DNA from: Tepiditoga spiralis
Lineage (GTDB): Bacteria; Thermotogota; Thermotogae; Petrotogales; Petrotogaceae
Assembly: GCF_014701195.1 (NCBI RefSeq)
Contig: NZ_AP018712.1
Location: 62,001-126,000, forward strand
DNA length: 64,000 nt
Direction of reading: 5' to 3'
The notes below the pieces were generated by a model, which was not told the DNA's origin, did no database searches, and saw only the letters and a program-made list of their open reading frames with translations. Below, piece by piece: positions 44,889 to 53,858 of this stretch; within the stretch, counting starts at the first letter, position 1; each line of letters begins with the position of its first letter. The position numbers were made by a program, and so were the translations under genes.

Positions 44889-46871
44889 CTACTCCTTGTA
44901 TAAAATCATAATGCTGCGTGGATTTGCATAATTAATTTTTGTATATTCATTTCCTGTAAGTATATCTTTGTACTTACCATCTAATGAAAGATCTATCTTA
45001 GTTTTTATTTTCTTTGAGTTTGTTATTATAATAACCTTATCCTCATTAAAAACTCTTTCAAAAACAATTGTACTTATTTTAGTTTTTAAAACTTTATAAC
45101 TTCCTTCTCTTAAAGCTTTATGATTTTTTCTAAATTCAATTAATTTTTTATAATAATTAAATATATCCATATTCCATTTAGTTTTATCCCAAGTAAAAGG
45201 TTTTCTACAAAATGGATCGTCACCGCCGGTCATTCCTATTTCATCACCATAATATATTACAGGTGCACCAACAAATGTCATTTGTAATCCAACTGCTATC
45301 TTTAAAGACCATAAGTTTTCATGAAGCATAGTAAATATTCTTTCAGTATCATGCGATCCCAACATATTCCATAAACTATTTAAAACTTGAGGTGGATATT
45401 TATTTAAATAAGAATTAGTTGTATTAACAAAATTTCTTGCATTCCCTCCATTTGCATATGATATTGCTGAATCCCTAAAGATATAATTCATAACGCTATC
45501 AAAAGAAGGGTCTTTAAAATAATCTGAAGCATCTTTCCAATATTCACCAACAATTAAAGCATCTTTATTTGTATTTTTTATTGCAGGATAAATAAAATTA
45601 GACCAAAAAGATGTTTGAATTTGATCAACTGCATCCAATCTCCATCCATCTATACCAAACGACATCCATTTTCCTAAAACTTCATCAAAATATCCTCTTA
45701 CTTGAGAATTGTTTATATTTAATTTTGGTAAATCTGAATAGTTCCACCAACATTCATAATTATCTGCAGATTTTATTATAGGAAACTTTTTTATAAAGTA
45801 CCAATCTAAGTAATTTGATTTTTTTTGCTTTTCAAAATTTTCTTTCATTGCAAAAAAATCAGATCCAGTATGATTAAAAACACCATCTAAAATTATTTTT
45901 ATATTTTCTTTTTTAAACGTATTTATTAAATCTTTAAAGACTTTTTCTGTTCCAAAGTGTGGATCTATCTTTAAATAATCTTTAGTATCATATTTATGCG
46001 TAGAATCCGCTTCAAAAATAGGATTAAAGTAAATTCCTTCTATACCCAATTCTTTTAAATATTCCTTAGAATCTATAACTCCCTGCAAATCTCCACCAAA
46101 AAAATCAAACAATAATTGATTTCTATTATATGGCCCATTCCAATTTTGTGTTGAAACATAGTCATTTGTTTTATCTCCATTTTTAAATCTTTCAGGAAAT
46201 ATCTGATAATAAATTCTTCCTTTTGACCAAGTTGGTACATCAAAGTATTTTATTTGTGGATGTTTAAAATCAAATGTAAAAAAAGAATCATTGTATCCAA
46301 ACTTTATTTTTTCTCCATCTTTTATATAAAATAAATACTTTAACTTATCTGATTTTGTAAAAATATGAAAAACATATTTGTCTTTATCTTTTAAACTATA
46401 AAAATTTTTTTCTACTTTATCTGCATTTGAGATTAAACTAACATCTTCAACATCACTTTTATCAAACTCAATAGATAAATATATTTCACCTGATTTTACA
46501 GGATTTATATACTTTCGTGATACATCAAAGTAAATATCTTTTATCTTTGAATCGCCTTTTTGAGGAATATACATCTCTTCAACTTTTCTAATATTATACA
46601 ATTTTCCATCATATTCTTCGTAATTTGTATTTAAAGGATCTAGTATTTCTTTTCCATCTACTATATATCTATAAAAATACTTTCCTACTTTCAAATCTAT
46701 TTCATACTTCCATATTCCCGTTGTTGTTTTTTTAAAGTTCTTTTCTTCAAAGTTTGTAAAATTTCCAATTATTTTAACCATACTTGCATCTTTAGTATAA
46801 AAAAATGCAACCTTATTACTAAATATAAAGGTTGATAAAAAAATCATGAATAAAGTTAAAAATTTTTTCAT
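44889..46871 (-). CDS. Secreted GH13 alpha-amylase/neopullulanase-type enzyme
   Basis: 660 residues with a signal peptide (MKKFLTLFMIFLSTFIFS). Two beta-sandwich domains precede the barrel: a CBM48/E-set-like one (about 20-95) and a cyclomaltodextrinase-N-like one (about 105-205). The GH13 conserved regions are LDGVFNHTG, GWRLDAVDQ (nucleophile Asp near 412), VGEYW (acid Glu near 442) and LGSHDTERI. The product should hydrolyse alpha-glucans outside the cytoplasm. It ends 3 nt before priA begins, an unrelated neighbour. GGGGGAGGG precedes the ATG at 46869-46871. Confidence 0.93.
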   Translation of the reverse strand: MKKFLTLFMIFLSTFIFSNKVAFFYTKDASMVKIIGNFTNFEEKNFKKTTTGIWKYEIDLKVGKYFYRYIVDGKEILDPLNTNYEEYDGKLYNIRKVEEMYIPQKGDSKIKDIYFDVSRKYINPVKSGEIYLSIEFDKSDVEDVSLISNADKVEKNFYSLKDKDKYVFHIFTKSDKLKYLFYIKDGEKIKFGYNDSFFTFDFKHPQIKYFDVPTWSKGRIYYQIFPERFKNGDKTNDYVSTQNWNGPYNRNQLLFDFFGGDLQGVIDSKEYLKELGIEGIYFNPIFEADSTHKYDTKDYLKIDPHFGTEKVFKDLINTFKKENIKIILDGVFNHTGSDFFAMKENFEKQKKSNYLDWYFIKKFPIIKSADNYECWWNYSDLPKLNINNSQVRGYFDEVLGKWMSFGIDGWRLDAVDQIQTSFWSNFIYPAIKNTNKDALIVGEYWKDASDYFKDPSFDSVMNYIFRDSAISYANGGNARNFVNTTNSYLNKYPPQVLNSLWNMLGSHDTERIFTMLHENLWSLKIAVGLQMTFVGAPVIYYGDEIGMTGGDDPFCRKPFTWDKTKWNMDIFNYYKKLIEFRKNHKALREGSYKVLKTKISTIVFERVFNEDKVIIITNSKKIKTKIDLSLDGKYKDILTGNEYTKINYANPRSIMILYKE

Positions 46872-46994
46872 ATTTCCCTCCCCCATTTTATTATCATCTT
46901 TAATTTTATCATAAAACTTCGATTTCTTTGTATAATATTAAATATACTATTTTCATACATAAATTTTAACAAAATATAATTTTATAATATATCA

Positions 46995-47027
46995 AAAAAT
47001 GAAGAGAGTACAACTCCCTTCATTTTT
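46995..47027 (-). terminator. Terminator downstream of the DUF1703 gene
   Basis: AAAAATGAAG-GAGT / ACTC-CTTCATTTTT with one mismatch and loop ACA, 46 nt after the DUF1703 gene's stop. Most of 46872-47072 is otherwise featureless. Confidence 0.65.
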
Positions 47028-47072
47028 ATCATTCAACAAATTAAAAAATTCTTATTATTTTTAAAATTTTAC

Positions 47073-48782
47073 TCATTCAACTTCATCAAGATACTTTAGC
47101 TCTCTACCAACAAATACCATCACTACTTTTTTTAATGGCCCATTGAACTCTTTGTTTATGGTTTTTTCATACCTCTTTATTTGATTTACTGCTTCTTTTA
47201 TCTTTTCTTGATATACTTTTTCTGTATAGTCTTTCTTTTTTATGTATTTTAATTCTATTATTGCATTGTAGGGTACTTCTTCATATCTTTTAAACATTGC
47301 TAAGTCTATGTATCCACCTTCTACTGGATACTCGCTTTTAACGTATGCCCATGGTGTTAAGATTAAATAACTAAACAATAGCATCTTTATGTGCTTTTCA
47401 CTAAAGCTTTGAAAGTCTCTGTCTGATAGTTTTTTCAATACATTTTCTATTTCATTTGCAAATGGGTTTATGTTTCCATCTATTACTATCCTTTTTACTG
47501 CAAGTTCTAACTTTTCAGTATTTATATAACTCTTTGCTCTATCTTCTATTGATTCTACAAAGTACTCTGAATATAACTTTTTCATTGAATAGTTTGGTAT
47601 CTTTAAGTATGTATAGAAGTTTTCTTTTTCAAAGGTTAAAAATCCTAAATAAAAGAGTAAGGTTTTTATATCTTTTATATCGAGTTTTCTTTCCATGTTA
47701 AAAGCTTGAGTTAATACTTCAATTTCTGTTTTTGAGTTTAATAGTATTTCATTCAAAAGTTCATTTACAACTTCATGACTATCTTTTTCTGTATTTATTC
47801 CAACGATTTCACCAAGTTTAAATAAATTTTGAATCTTTTTATAGTCACTTGCTATGTTCATATCTATTACATCTTTTGGTTTTCTTTTTTCTCTGTTGTA
47901 TTCAGAGATGAAGTATAAGACCATATCGCTGTTGTAAACCTTTTCACTTGCACGTTCATTAAACATGTATCCATTGTAGCTAAACTTCATGTCTTGTAAA
48001 ATATCATCATTTATTTGATACTCTTTTAGAATATCTTTGACTTCACTTTCAGTAAATCCCATCATTTCATTTAATTCTAAGGTTGTTGACATGTTTTTTG
48101 AGATGTTGAATCCACTCGTTAAACTATCTAAGGTTATTGGCGCTACTCCTGTTATGAATAGTCTGTCTATAACTGATCGTGTTCCTTCTTTTATGACTTC
48201 GTAGAACTTTCTAACAAATCCTGTTTTACTGACGATATTTTTGAATTCATCGAGTTTAAAACTCAAAAGTTCATTTGCAAAGTGGTCGTATTCGTCTATT
48301 AATAAGTAGATTTTTGTTTTTAAGTTTAATTCTTTATACTGATTTATAAATGTTCTCAAAAGAGTTGAAGGCTCTTTTATAGAATTATTTAATTTTATAT
48401 TTAAGTTATATCTATTAATAAAACTTGATAATTTTTCATAAACTTCTGAATTAAAGTCAAATTTCAACTCTTCTTTACTGTCTGTATTCAATCCAGAAAA
48501 ATTAAACTCTAAAATATGATAACTACTCTTTTTAGGTGTTGGATGTTTTTGAATGTACAAGTCTTTAAAGATAGTATCAAACTTATCTGAATACTTAACA
48601 TCATAGTATTTACTCATAGTGTCGAGCCACAAACTCTTACCAAACTTTCTTGGTCTTAAAAATGATATATATTTTTCCGGCATATTTTCTAATACTTCTA
48701 TATATTTAGTTTTATCTACATAATAATAATTTTCCAATATTAAATCTTCAAAATTTTGAAGTCCATATGGCACTTTTTTCAT
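47073..48782 (-). CDS. AAA-ATPase/PD-(D/E)XK nuclease-like protein (DUF1703 family)
   Basis: 569 residues. N-terminal AAA-ATPase-like domain: KVPYGLQNFEDL, YYVDKTKYIEVLE, the P-loop-like FLRPRKFGKSLWLDTMSKYYD (GKS), a Walker B-like YLLIDEYDHFANELL, and a sensor-like RLFITGVAPITLDSL. The C-terminal PDDEXK-like domain has VEGGYIDLAMF and NAIIELKYIKK, the D...ExK nuclease core. The family is often multi-copy in anaerobes and its role is unknown; mobile or defence functions have been proposed. The start at 48780-48782 has AGAGGTGATC. Confidence 0.93.
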   Translation of the reverse strand: MKKVPYGLQNFEDLILENYYYVDKTKYIEVLENMPEKYISFLRPRKFGKSLWLDTMSKYYDVKYSDKFDTIFKDLYIQKHPTPKKSSYHILEFNFSGLNTDSKEELKFDFNSEVYEKLSSFINRYNLNIKLNNSIKEPSTLLRTFINQYKELNLKTKIYLLIDEYDHFANELLSFKLDEFKNIVSKTGFVRKFYEVIKEGTRSVIDRLFITGVAPITLDSLTSGFNISKNMSTTLELNEMMGFTESEVKDILKEYQINDDILQDMKFSYNGYMFNERASEKVYNSDMVLYFISEYNREKRKPKDVIDMNIASDYKKIQNLFKLGEIVGINTEKDSHEVVNELLNEILLNSKTEIEVLTQAFNMERKLDIKDIKTLLFYLGFLTFEKENFYTYLKIPNYSMKKLYSEYFVESIEDRAKSYINTEKLELAVKRIVIDGNINPFANEIENVLKKLSDRDFQSFSEKHIKMLLFSYLILTPWAYVKSEYPVEGGYIDLAMFKRYEEVPYNAIIELKYIKKKDYTEKVYQEKIKEAVNQIKRYEKTINKEFNGPLKKVVMVFVGRELKYLDEVE

Positions 48783-48827
48783 TTTGATCACCTCTATTTT
48801 ATTATACACTAAAGATTTTCAAAAAAT

Positions 48828-48859
48828 AAATGTATGGTTTCTAAAGAAACCATACATTT
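48828..48859 (-). terminator. Terminator of the por-gntR operon
   Basis: AAATGTATGGTTTC / GAAACCATACATTT with loop TAAA, a 14-bp perfect stem, then a T-rich tract on the minus strand. It is 25 nt past the gntR stop. Confidence 0.85.
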
Positions 48860-48884
48860 ATTTAATATAATTTTGTTTATAAAT

Positions 48885-49517
48885 CTACATAAAAAATCTT
48901 TGAGATAATTCCTTTAAAAAATAAACAACATGTTCTTCTGCTTCTTTTGAAGCTTTTTTGGAATCTCTATCTTTAATAGCTTGAGCTATTAAGATTACCG
49001 ACTCTATATACCAAGTGCTATCAGAAACTACATACTGTATATATTGTAAAAATCTTTCTGTAATTATATTTAAATTTTCTAAGTATTCTATTAGCATTGA
49101 GTTTCTGGATGCATCTCTTGTTAACTTATGAAATAATTGATCCAATTCAATATACTTTTTATAATCTTTTTTAGGATTTAATTTTTTCAACTCTTCTATG
49201 ACTTTTAACATTTCTTCAACTTCTTCATCAGTTGCCCTTTCAGCCGCTAATGAAGCTGCTAAAGCTTCTAAATACATCTTTATTTCATATGTGTTTTTTA
49301 TTTTTTTTATATCTATTTGTGAAACATACGTTCCTTTTCTTGGAATTATTTCTACTAATTCTTTTTCTGCTAATTTCAATAAAGCTTCTCTAACAGGAGT
49401 TCTAGACACATCAAACTCTTGTGCTAATTCTTTTTCATTAATTATTTCTCCTGGTTTCATAGTTAACTCAATTATTCTTCTTTCTAATTCTTTGTAAATA
49501 GAGTCATTTTTTTTCAA
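48885..49517 (-). CDS. GntR-family regulator, FadR subfamily (FCD domain)
   Basis: 210 residues. Winged helix with PGEIINEKELAQEFDVSRTPVREALLKLAEKELVEIIPRKGTYVS, then an all-helical FCD domain with KMYLEALAASLAAERA, DQLFHKLTRDASRN and a late EEHVVYFLKEL, where His residues may bind a metal or an organic acid. Last gene of the por operon, 14 nt after porB, so it probably senses a pyruvate-related metabolite and controls that operon. Confidence 0.92.
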   Translation of the reverse strand: MKKNDSIYKELERRIIELTMKPGEIINEKELAQEFDVSRTPVREALLKLAEKELVEIIPRKGTYVSQIDIKKIKNTYEIKMYLEALAASLAAERATDEEVEEMLKVIEELKKLNPKKDYKKYIELDQLFHKLTRDASRNSMLIEYLENLNIITERFLQYIQYVVSDSTWYIESVILIAQAIKDRDSKKASKEAEEHVVYFLKELSQRFFM

Positions 49518-49531
49518 TAAAATTCATCCTT

Positions 49532-50437
49532 TCATGGAAGAATCCAGTTTTTTCTCATTTTTTCCCATTTTTTATCTCTTAATTCTTTGATCTTATTTAA
49601 ATCTTTTTCTTTAAGATGTTTGAATCTTCCTTGTTTTAATAAATAATCTTCAATTGGTTTAAAGTCTTTTGGATTTTTATTTAACTTAAATTCTTCATTT
49701 TCATACTCAGCTAAATACCATAATCCAGTTTCAACAGCATTTCTTGCAATTTCAATTGACTTATTTTCTGGTATACCCCATCCAGTAGGACAAGATGCAT
49801 AAATATGAATATAAGATGTTCCATTTATATTTTTTGCTTTAGTTAATTTATTTATAAAATCTTGTGGATATGCAATACTTGCTGTTGCAGCATACTCTAT
49901 ACCATGAGCAGCAACAATTTCAAACATGTTTTTCTTTGGTCTAATAGATCCAGGCAAATTTTCACCAGCAGGTGTAGTCGTAGTTTTAGCTCCATAAGGA
50001 GTCAATCCACTTTTTTGTATACCAGTATTCATATAAGCCTCATTATCATAACAAATATATATTACATTATCGTTTCTATCAATAGCGCCTGAAAGAGCTT
50101 GAAACCCTATATCTGCAGTCCCACCATCTCCTGCAAATCCAACTACTTGATAGTCTTTTACACCCAAAGCTTTTAGTCCAGCATTCATACCAGACATAAC
50201 AGCAGCAGTTGATGCAAATGGAGTTATAATAGAATTATTTTTAAAGGCCATTTGAGGATAAATAAACCCAACTGCCGACATACATCCTGCTGGTAATGCT
50301 GAAAAAGCACCAGGTCCTAACACTTTTAATGCAAGTCTAACTGCTAAACTACCTCCACATCCAGCACAAGCATAATGTCCGTAAAAAAATTCTTCATCTG
50401 TAATTGTTCTTGGATTTACTGGCTTTATATTATTCAT
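49532..50437 (-). CDS. porB: Pyruvate:ferredoxin oxidoreductase beta subunit
   Basis: 301 residues, TPP-binding subunit. HYACAGCGGSLAVRLALKVLG, VVGFAGDGGTADIGFQALSGAIDRNDNVIYICYDNEAYMNTGIQKSG with the TPP motif GDGG...N, and YASCPTGWGIPE. Cysteines in ACAGCGG and SCPTGW are conserved. Works with the alpha, gamma and delta subunits to convert pyruvate, CoA and ferredoxin to acetyl-CoA and CO2. Confidence 0.95.
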   Translation of the reverse strand: MNNIKPVNPRTITDEEFFYGHYACAGCGGSLAVRLALKVLGPGAFSALPAGCMSAVGFIYPQMAFKNNSIITPFASTAAVMSGMNAGLKALGVKDYQVVGFAGDGGTADIGFQALSGAIDRNDNVIYICYDNEAYMNTGIQKSGLTPYGAKTTTTPAGENLPGSIRPKKNMFEIVAAHGIEYAATASIAYPQDFINKLTKAKNINGTSYIHIYASCPTGWGIPENKSIEIARNAVETGLWYLAEYENEEFKLNKNPKDFKPIEDYLLKQGRFKHLKEKDLNKIKELRDKKWEKMRKNWILP

Positions 50438-50449
50438 ACATTAACCCCC

Positions 50450-51628
50450 TTATACTCTTGCCTTTAAATTTACAAATTGTACTCTATCTATCTTTTTTCC
50501 ATTATGAGCATCTATTAATTTTAAAATAATATCTTCTATATCTTCTTTTGATATATCTCTTCCACCCATTCCACCTAAAAAATTATATATTTGTGGTTGA
50601 TTTTCAAGTTTAGATAAAGCAGAAGATACATTTGTAAATACAGTTCCTTCATAACCAAAAGACACGTCCTTTTCAAGGACACCCAATACTTTTGCTTTTG
50701 AAGATATTTTTTGTAACTCTTCTTCTGGAAAAGGTCTTAAGTATCTCAATTTAATCAATCCAACTTTTTGACCATTTTTTCTTAGCTTATCAATAACTAC
50801 TCTTGCTGTTCCTGTTATACTACCAACAGTCAACAATAATACTTCTGCATCTGTTGTTTTGTATTCTTCAATTAAACCATCATAATATCTTCCAAACATG
50901 TCTCCATACTCTTTATCAACTTCTTCTATTACTTTCTTTGCATTCAACATTGCAACATGCTGTTTATATTTAAACTCCATATTGTGTTCTGGTGAAGTTG
51001 AAAAACACAAACTCTTTGGATCATTTATATCCATTTTAACTATACTATCTATAGGAGGTAAAAATTCATCTACCTTTTCTTGATTTGGAAGATTTATTAA
51101 TTCATATGTATGAGTTAATACAAAACCATCTAAATTTACCATCATTGGAGTTAAAACATCTTTATTTTCTGCTATTTTATATGCTTGAATTATCATATCT
51201 AAAGCTTCTTGAGCATCTTCAACATAAACTTGAATCCATCCTGAATCTAATTGAGACAATGAATCCCTTTGATCTCCATATATACTCCAAGGTACTGCTA
51301 TTGATCTATTTGCATTCATCATTACTATTGGAAACCTTGCACCAGAAACATAATGCATAACTTCACTCATATACAACAATCCTTGTGATGACGTAGCAGT
51401 AAAAGCTCTTGCACCAACAGAACTAACGCCCATTGCTGCAGCCATTGCAGAATGTTCTGATTCAACATGTAAAAACTCTGCCTTTAAAGATTTATCCTCA
51501 ACCATTTCTGATAATCTTTCAACTACAATCGTTTGAGGTGTAATAGGGTATGCCGATATAACATGTGGTCTTGCCAACCTAACTCCCATTGCAACTGCTT
51601 CATCTCCTGAAACAAATTTTTTCATCAT
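50450..51628 (-). CDS. porA: Pyruvate:ferredoxin oxidoreductase alpha subunit
   Basis: 392 residues, the same length as Thermotoga PorA. FVSGDEAVAMGVRLARPHVISAYPITPQTIVVERLSEMV, LHVESEHSAMAAAMGVSSVGARAFTATSSQGLLYMSEVMHYVSGARFPIVMMNANR and GLIKLRYLRPFPEEELQ are family signatures. The first MM pair leaves the start at 51628 or 51625; it overlaps the delta gene by 4 nt. Specificity for pyruvate over branched 2-oxoacids is inferred from gene order. Confidence 0.95.
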   Translation of the reverse strand: MMKKFVSGDEAVAMGVRLARPHVISAYPITPQTIVVERLSEMVEDKSLKAEFLHVESEHSAMAAAMGVSSVGARAFTATSSQGLLYMSEVMHYVSGARFPIVMMNANRSIAVPWSIYGDQRDSLSQLDSGWIQVYVEDAQEALDMIIQAYKIAENKDVLTPMMVNLDGFVLTHTYELINLPNQEKVDEFLPPIDSIVKMDINDPKSLCFSTSPEHNMEFKYKQHVAMLNAKKVIEEVDKEYGDMFGRYYDGLIEEYKTTDAEVLLLTVGSITGTARVVIDKLRKNGQKVGLIKLRYLRPFPEEELQKISSKAKVLGVLEKDVSFGYEGTVFTNVSSALSKLENQPQIYNFLGGMGGRDISKEDIEDIILKLIDAHNGKKIDRVQFVNLKARV

Positions 51629-51939
51629 TCTTCACCTTCCTTGACCATAGTTATTGCATTTACTCTACATTCATTTGCACATACACCACAACCTTTACAA
51701 AAATCATAGTCTACATCAACTTTATTTTCGGATTTATAAATAACTCCATCTGGACAAAAAATATAACAATTCAAACAATTAACGCAAACATCTTTATTTA
51801 TTACTGGTTTAAAGGTTCTCCAACCAGAATTTTTTTTAACCAATTGGCCAGATGGAACAGTTGTTCCTACAGGAAAATCATCTATATGTTCTGGATTCTT
51901 AAACTCTATTATTTTTGGCCTATTCTCTTTATAGTTCAT
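51625..51939 (-). CDS. porD: Pyruvate:ferredoxin oxidoreductase delta subunit
   Basis: 104 residues with two 4Fe-4S clusters: CVNCLNCYIFCPDGV and CKGCGVCANECRVNAI. N-terminal part has FPVGTTVPSGQLVKKNSGWRTFKPVI. It passes electrons to ferredoxin. Its start overlaps the gamma stop by 1 nt. Confidence 0.96.
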   Translation of the reverse strand: MNYKENRPKIIEFKNPEHIDDFPVGTTVPSGQLVKKNSGWRTFKPVINKDVCVNCLNCYIFCPDGVIYKSENKVDVDYDFCKGCGVCANECRVNAITMVKEGEE

Positions 51940-52484
51940 TATCTCACCGCCTTTTTTATTTCATTATAAGCAATTTCTAATATTTTTATATTTTTTTCTA
52001 TTAAAGACTCTTTCATTTCACTCTTTATAGCATTTTTTGCAGATTCCAAAGAAACAACTTCAGAAGCACCTATTAGTGCTCCAAGCATAGCAGTATTAGT
52101 TATTGGCCTTTTTAATATATTCAACGCCATTGTAGTTGCATCAATTGCATACACTTCATAATCATTAAAAATTGTATATTTAGATGCATCTTTTGTATTT
52201 ATAATAATTTTTGCTCCTTTTTTAATACCATTAAGAATATCCTTATTAATTAAAGTTTCATCTAAAATAATTACATAATCTGATTCTTTTACTTCACTTC
52301 TATCAAAAATTTTTGTATCATCTATCTTTGTAAAACCCAATACAGGAGCTCCTCTTCTTTCTGGTCCAAAACTTGGAAAAGATAAAGAGTATTTATTTTC
52401 AAATAATGCTGCAGCAGAACCTAAAAGTCTTGCAGCAGTAAAACTACCTTGTCCACCTCTTCCGTGCCACCTTACTTCAATCAT
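51939..52484 (-). CDS. porC: Pyruvate:ferredoxin oxidoreductase gamma subunit
   Basis: 181 residues: MIEVRWHGRGGQGSFTAARLLG at the N-terminus and GPERRGAPVLGFTKI, then NTAMLGALIGASEVV, all conserved in gamma subunits. The start at 52482-52484 has GGGAGGTAAAG; longer upstream extensions have no ribosome site. First gene of the por operon (gamma, delta, alpha, beta, gntR). Confidence 0.95.
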   Translation of the reverse strand: MIEVRWHGRGGQGSFTAARLLGSAAALFENKYSLSFPSFGPERRGAPVLGFTKIDDTKIFDRSEVKESDYVIILDETLINKDILNGIKKGAKIIINTKDASKYTIFNDYEVYAIDATTMALNILKRPITNTAMLGALIGASEVVSLESAKNAIKSEMKESLIEKNIKILEIAYNEIKKAVR

Positions 52485-52531
52485 AATCTTTACCTCCCGA
52501 TACATTATTTTTATTTTCATATGATATATAT

Positions 52532-52543
52532 GTGATATATCAC
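52532..52543. promoter_or_regulatory. Perfect palindrome upstream of the por operon
   Basis: GTGATATATCAC, a 12-bp perfect palindrome about 50 bp before the porC start, embedded in a larger dyad (TGATATA at 52522-52528 and TATATCA at 52536-52542). A candidate operator for the GntR/FCD regulator at the operon's end. Confidence 0.5.
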
Positions 52544-52559
52544 TAATATATTTAAAATA

Positions 52560-52776
52560 TATCATAATTTTATTTATATAAATAATCCAAAAAAATTTAA
52601 ATAAAAGAAATTATAAACGGTAAGATTAAATATTTAGTGATTAAAGTAAAAAATTATATAATTAAAAGCAAGAAAGATTTTAATTGAAAAGAACAAGATT
52701 ATATATAGAGAAGATAAGTAATATTTTTAGAAGTAGTATACGATTATGATTTTGATAAAACAAAATATAAAAAATA
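52560..52776. other. AT-rich spacer between por and the CRISPR array, no gene seen
   Basis: About 217 bp with no ORF of convincing length or ribosome site on either strand and no recognisable element. It may be decayed sequence at the edge of the CRISPR locus. Confidence 0.45.
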
Positions 52777-52801
52777 AAAAGACACTCTAAGAATGCCTTT
52801 T
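52777..52801 (-). terminator. Leftward terminator after the CRISPR array
   Basis: Read on the minus strand: AAAAGGCATTC, loop TTA, GAGTGTCTTTT, an 11-bp stem with two G-U pairs, then TATTTTTTAT. On the plus strand the same positions give A-C mismatches, so the element works only leftward. It lies 40 nt beyond the left end of the array and supports minus-strand transcription of it. Confidence 0.65.
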
Positions 52802-52841
52802 TTGTATAATTTTTCTATAAAAAATCTATTAACGAACAGAA

Positions 52842-53679
52842 AATTTATATTCCAAAAATTTATATTCCAATATGGTTTGATTATTATAGATAGAAACGTT
52901 GGAGGAAATAATATTGAAACTTATTTATATTCCAATATGGTTTGATTATTATAAAAAAGAATTTGGCTATTATTTAATCCGATTTCACATTTATATTCCA
53001 ATATGGTTTGATTATTATCAAAAGTAAAGGTTTTGCAATTAGTGAACAAATTTTATTTATATTCCAATATGGTTTGATTATTATTCTTAAAGCGTCTATC
53101 CAATGATTATTTTTGTCCTCATTTATATTCCAATATGGTTTGATTATTATAAAGATACTTTACATGACAATGAATTAAAATTATTGATTTATATTCCAAT
53201 ATGGTTTGATTATTATTCAGATGCACCATTTATTTTAATATGAAATATTTTATTTATATTCCAATATGGTTTGATTATTATAAATCCAGCTTCTTTTAAA
53301 TCATTATATAATTTTAAATTTATATTCCAATATGGTTTGATTATTATTTTTGGCAGATAAACCAGCAATTATGAAAATAACTACATTTATATTCCAATAT
53401 GGTTTGATTATTATGAATTAGACCAAGTTTTACCTGGAAATATTGTTGATATTTATATTCCAATATGGTTTGATTATTATTAATGAATGAAGACTATTTA
53501 CATGTAGAAATGTATTTATTTATATTCCAATATGGTTTGATTATTATGAAGAACTTCAAATGTATTTCACAATACCCCAGCAGATTTATATTCCAATATG
53601 GTTTGATTATTATTTGCTCTATTGCTCTGTTTAATGCTTTTTTATCTGAATTTATATTCCAATATGGTTTGATTATTAT
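52842..53679 (-). CRISPR. CRISPR array, 13 repeats of 30 bp, 12 spacers
   Basis: Thirteen identical 30-bp repeats start at 52858, 52923, 52989, 53055, 53121, 53187, 53252, 53318, 53385, 53451, 53518, 53584 and 53650. The plus-strand repeat begins ATTTATATTCCAATATGG and ends TTTGATTATTAT. Spacers are 35-37 bp and all different. A truncated repeat copy (ATTTATATTCCAA) lies at 52842-52854. Read on the minus strand the repeat ends GGAATATAAAT, like the AAT-ending 3' handle of clostridial I-B repeats. With the leftward terminator at 52777 and leftward cas genes this suggests leftward transcription with the leader at 53680-53858. The spacer targets are unknown. Confidence 0.97.
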
Positions 53680-53858
53680 ACGTAATTTTAAAATTTATAT
53701 TATATCTTAATTATAACTTGCTTATCTGTTGATTTATTCAAAATCCAATGTTTTATTTATTAATAAAATTTACATAAGAACATTTTTTATAGTATTAGCT
53801 ATTTTTAGAATCTGTCTATTACAGGTGTTTATTTGCTTAGTTAAGTTCAACAGATTTT
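53680..53858 (-). promoter_or_regulatory. Probable CRISPR leader
   Basis: About 180 bp of AT-rich, non-coding DNA between the cas3 stop and the first repeat. On the minus strand it contains TATAAT-like boxes (AAGTTATAATTAAG and GATATAATATAAAT) close to the first repeat. It ends with a short match to the repeat's 3' end (AATATAAAT at 53692-53700). Leader identity is inferred from position and orientation. Confidence 0.6.

Noticed and set aside
47073-48782. Insertion sequence around the DUF1703 gene
   Set aside because: No terminal inverted repeats or target duplications were found, and no transposase motifs are present in the window.
53690-53705. A fourteenth, degenerate CRISPR repeat at the right end
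   Set aside because: Only about 9 bp match the repeat, in DNA made almost wholly of A and T. Not enough to call a repeat.
53483-53710. A 75-codon open frame inside the CRISPR array
   Set aside because: It consists of translated repeats and spacers, has no ribosome site, and the repeat-derived peptide recurs in register with the array.
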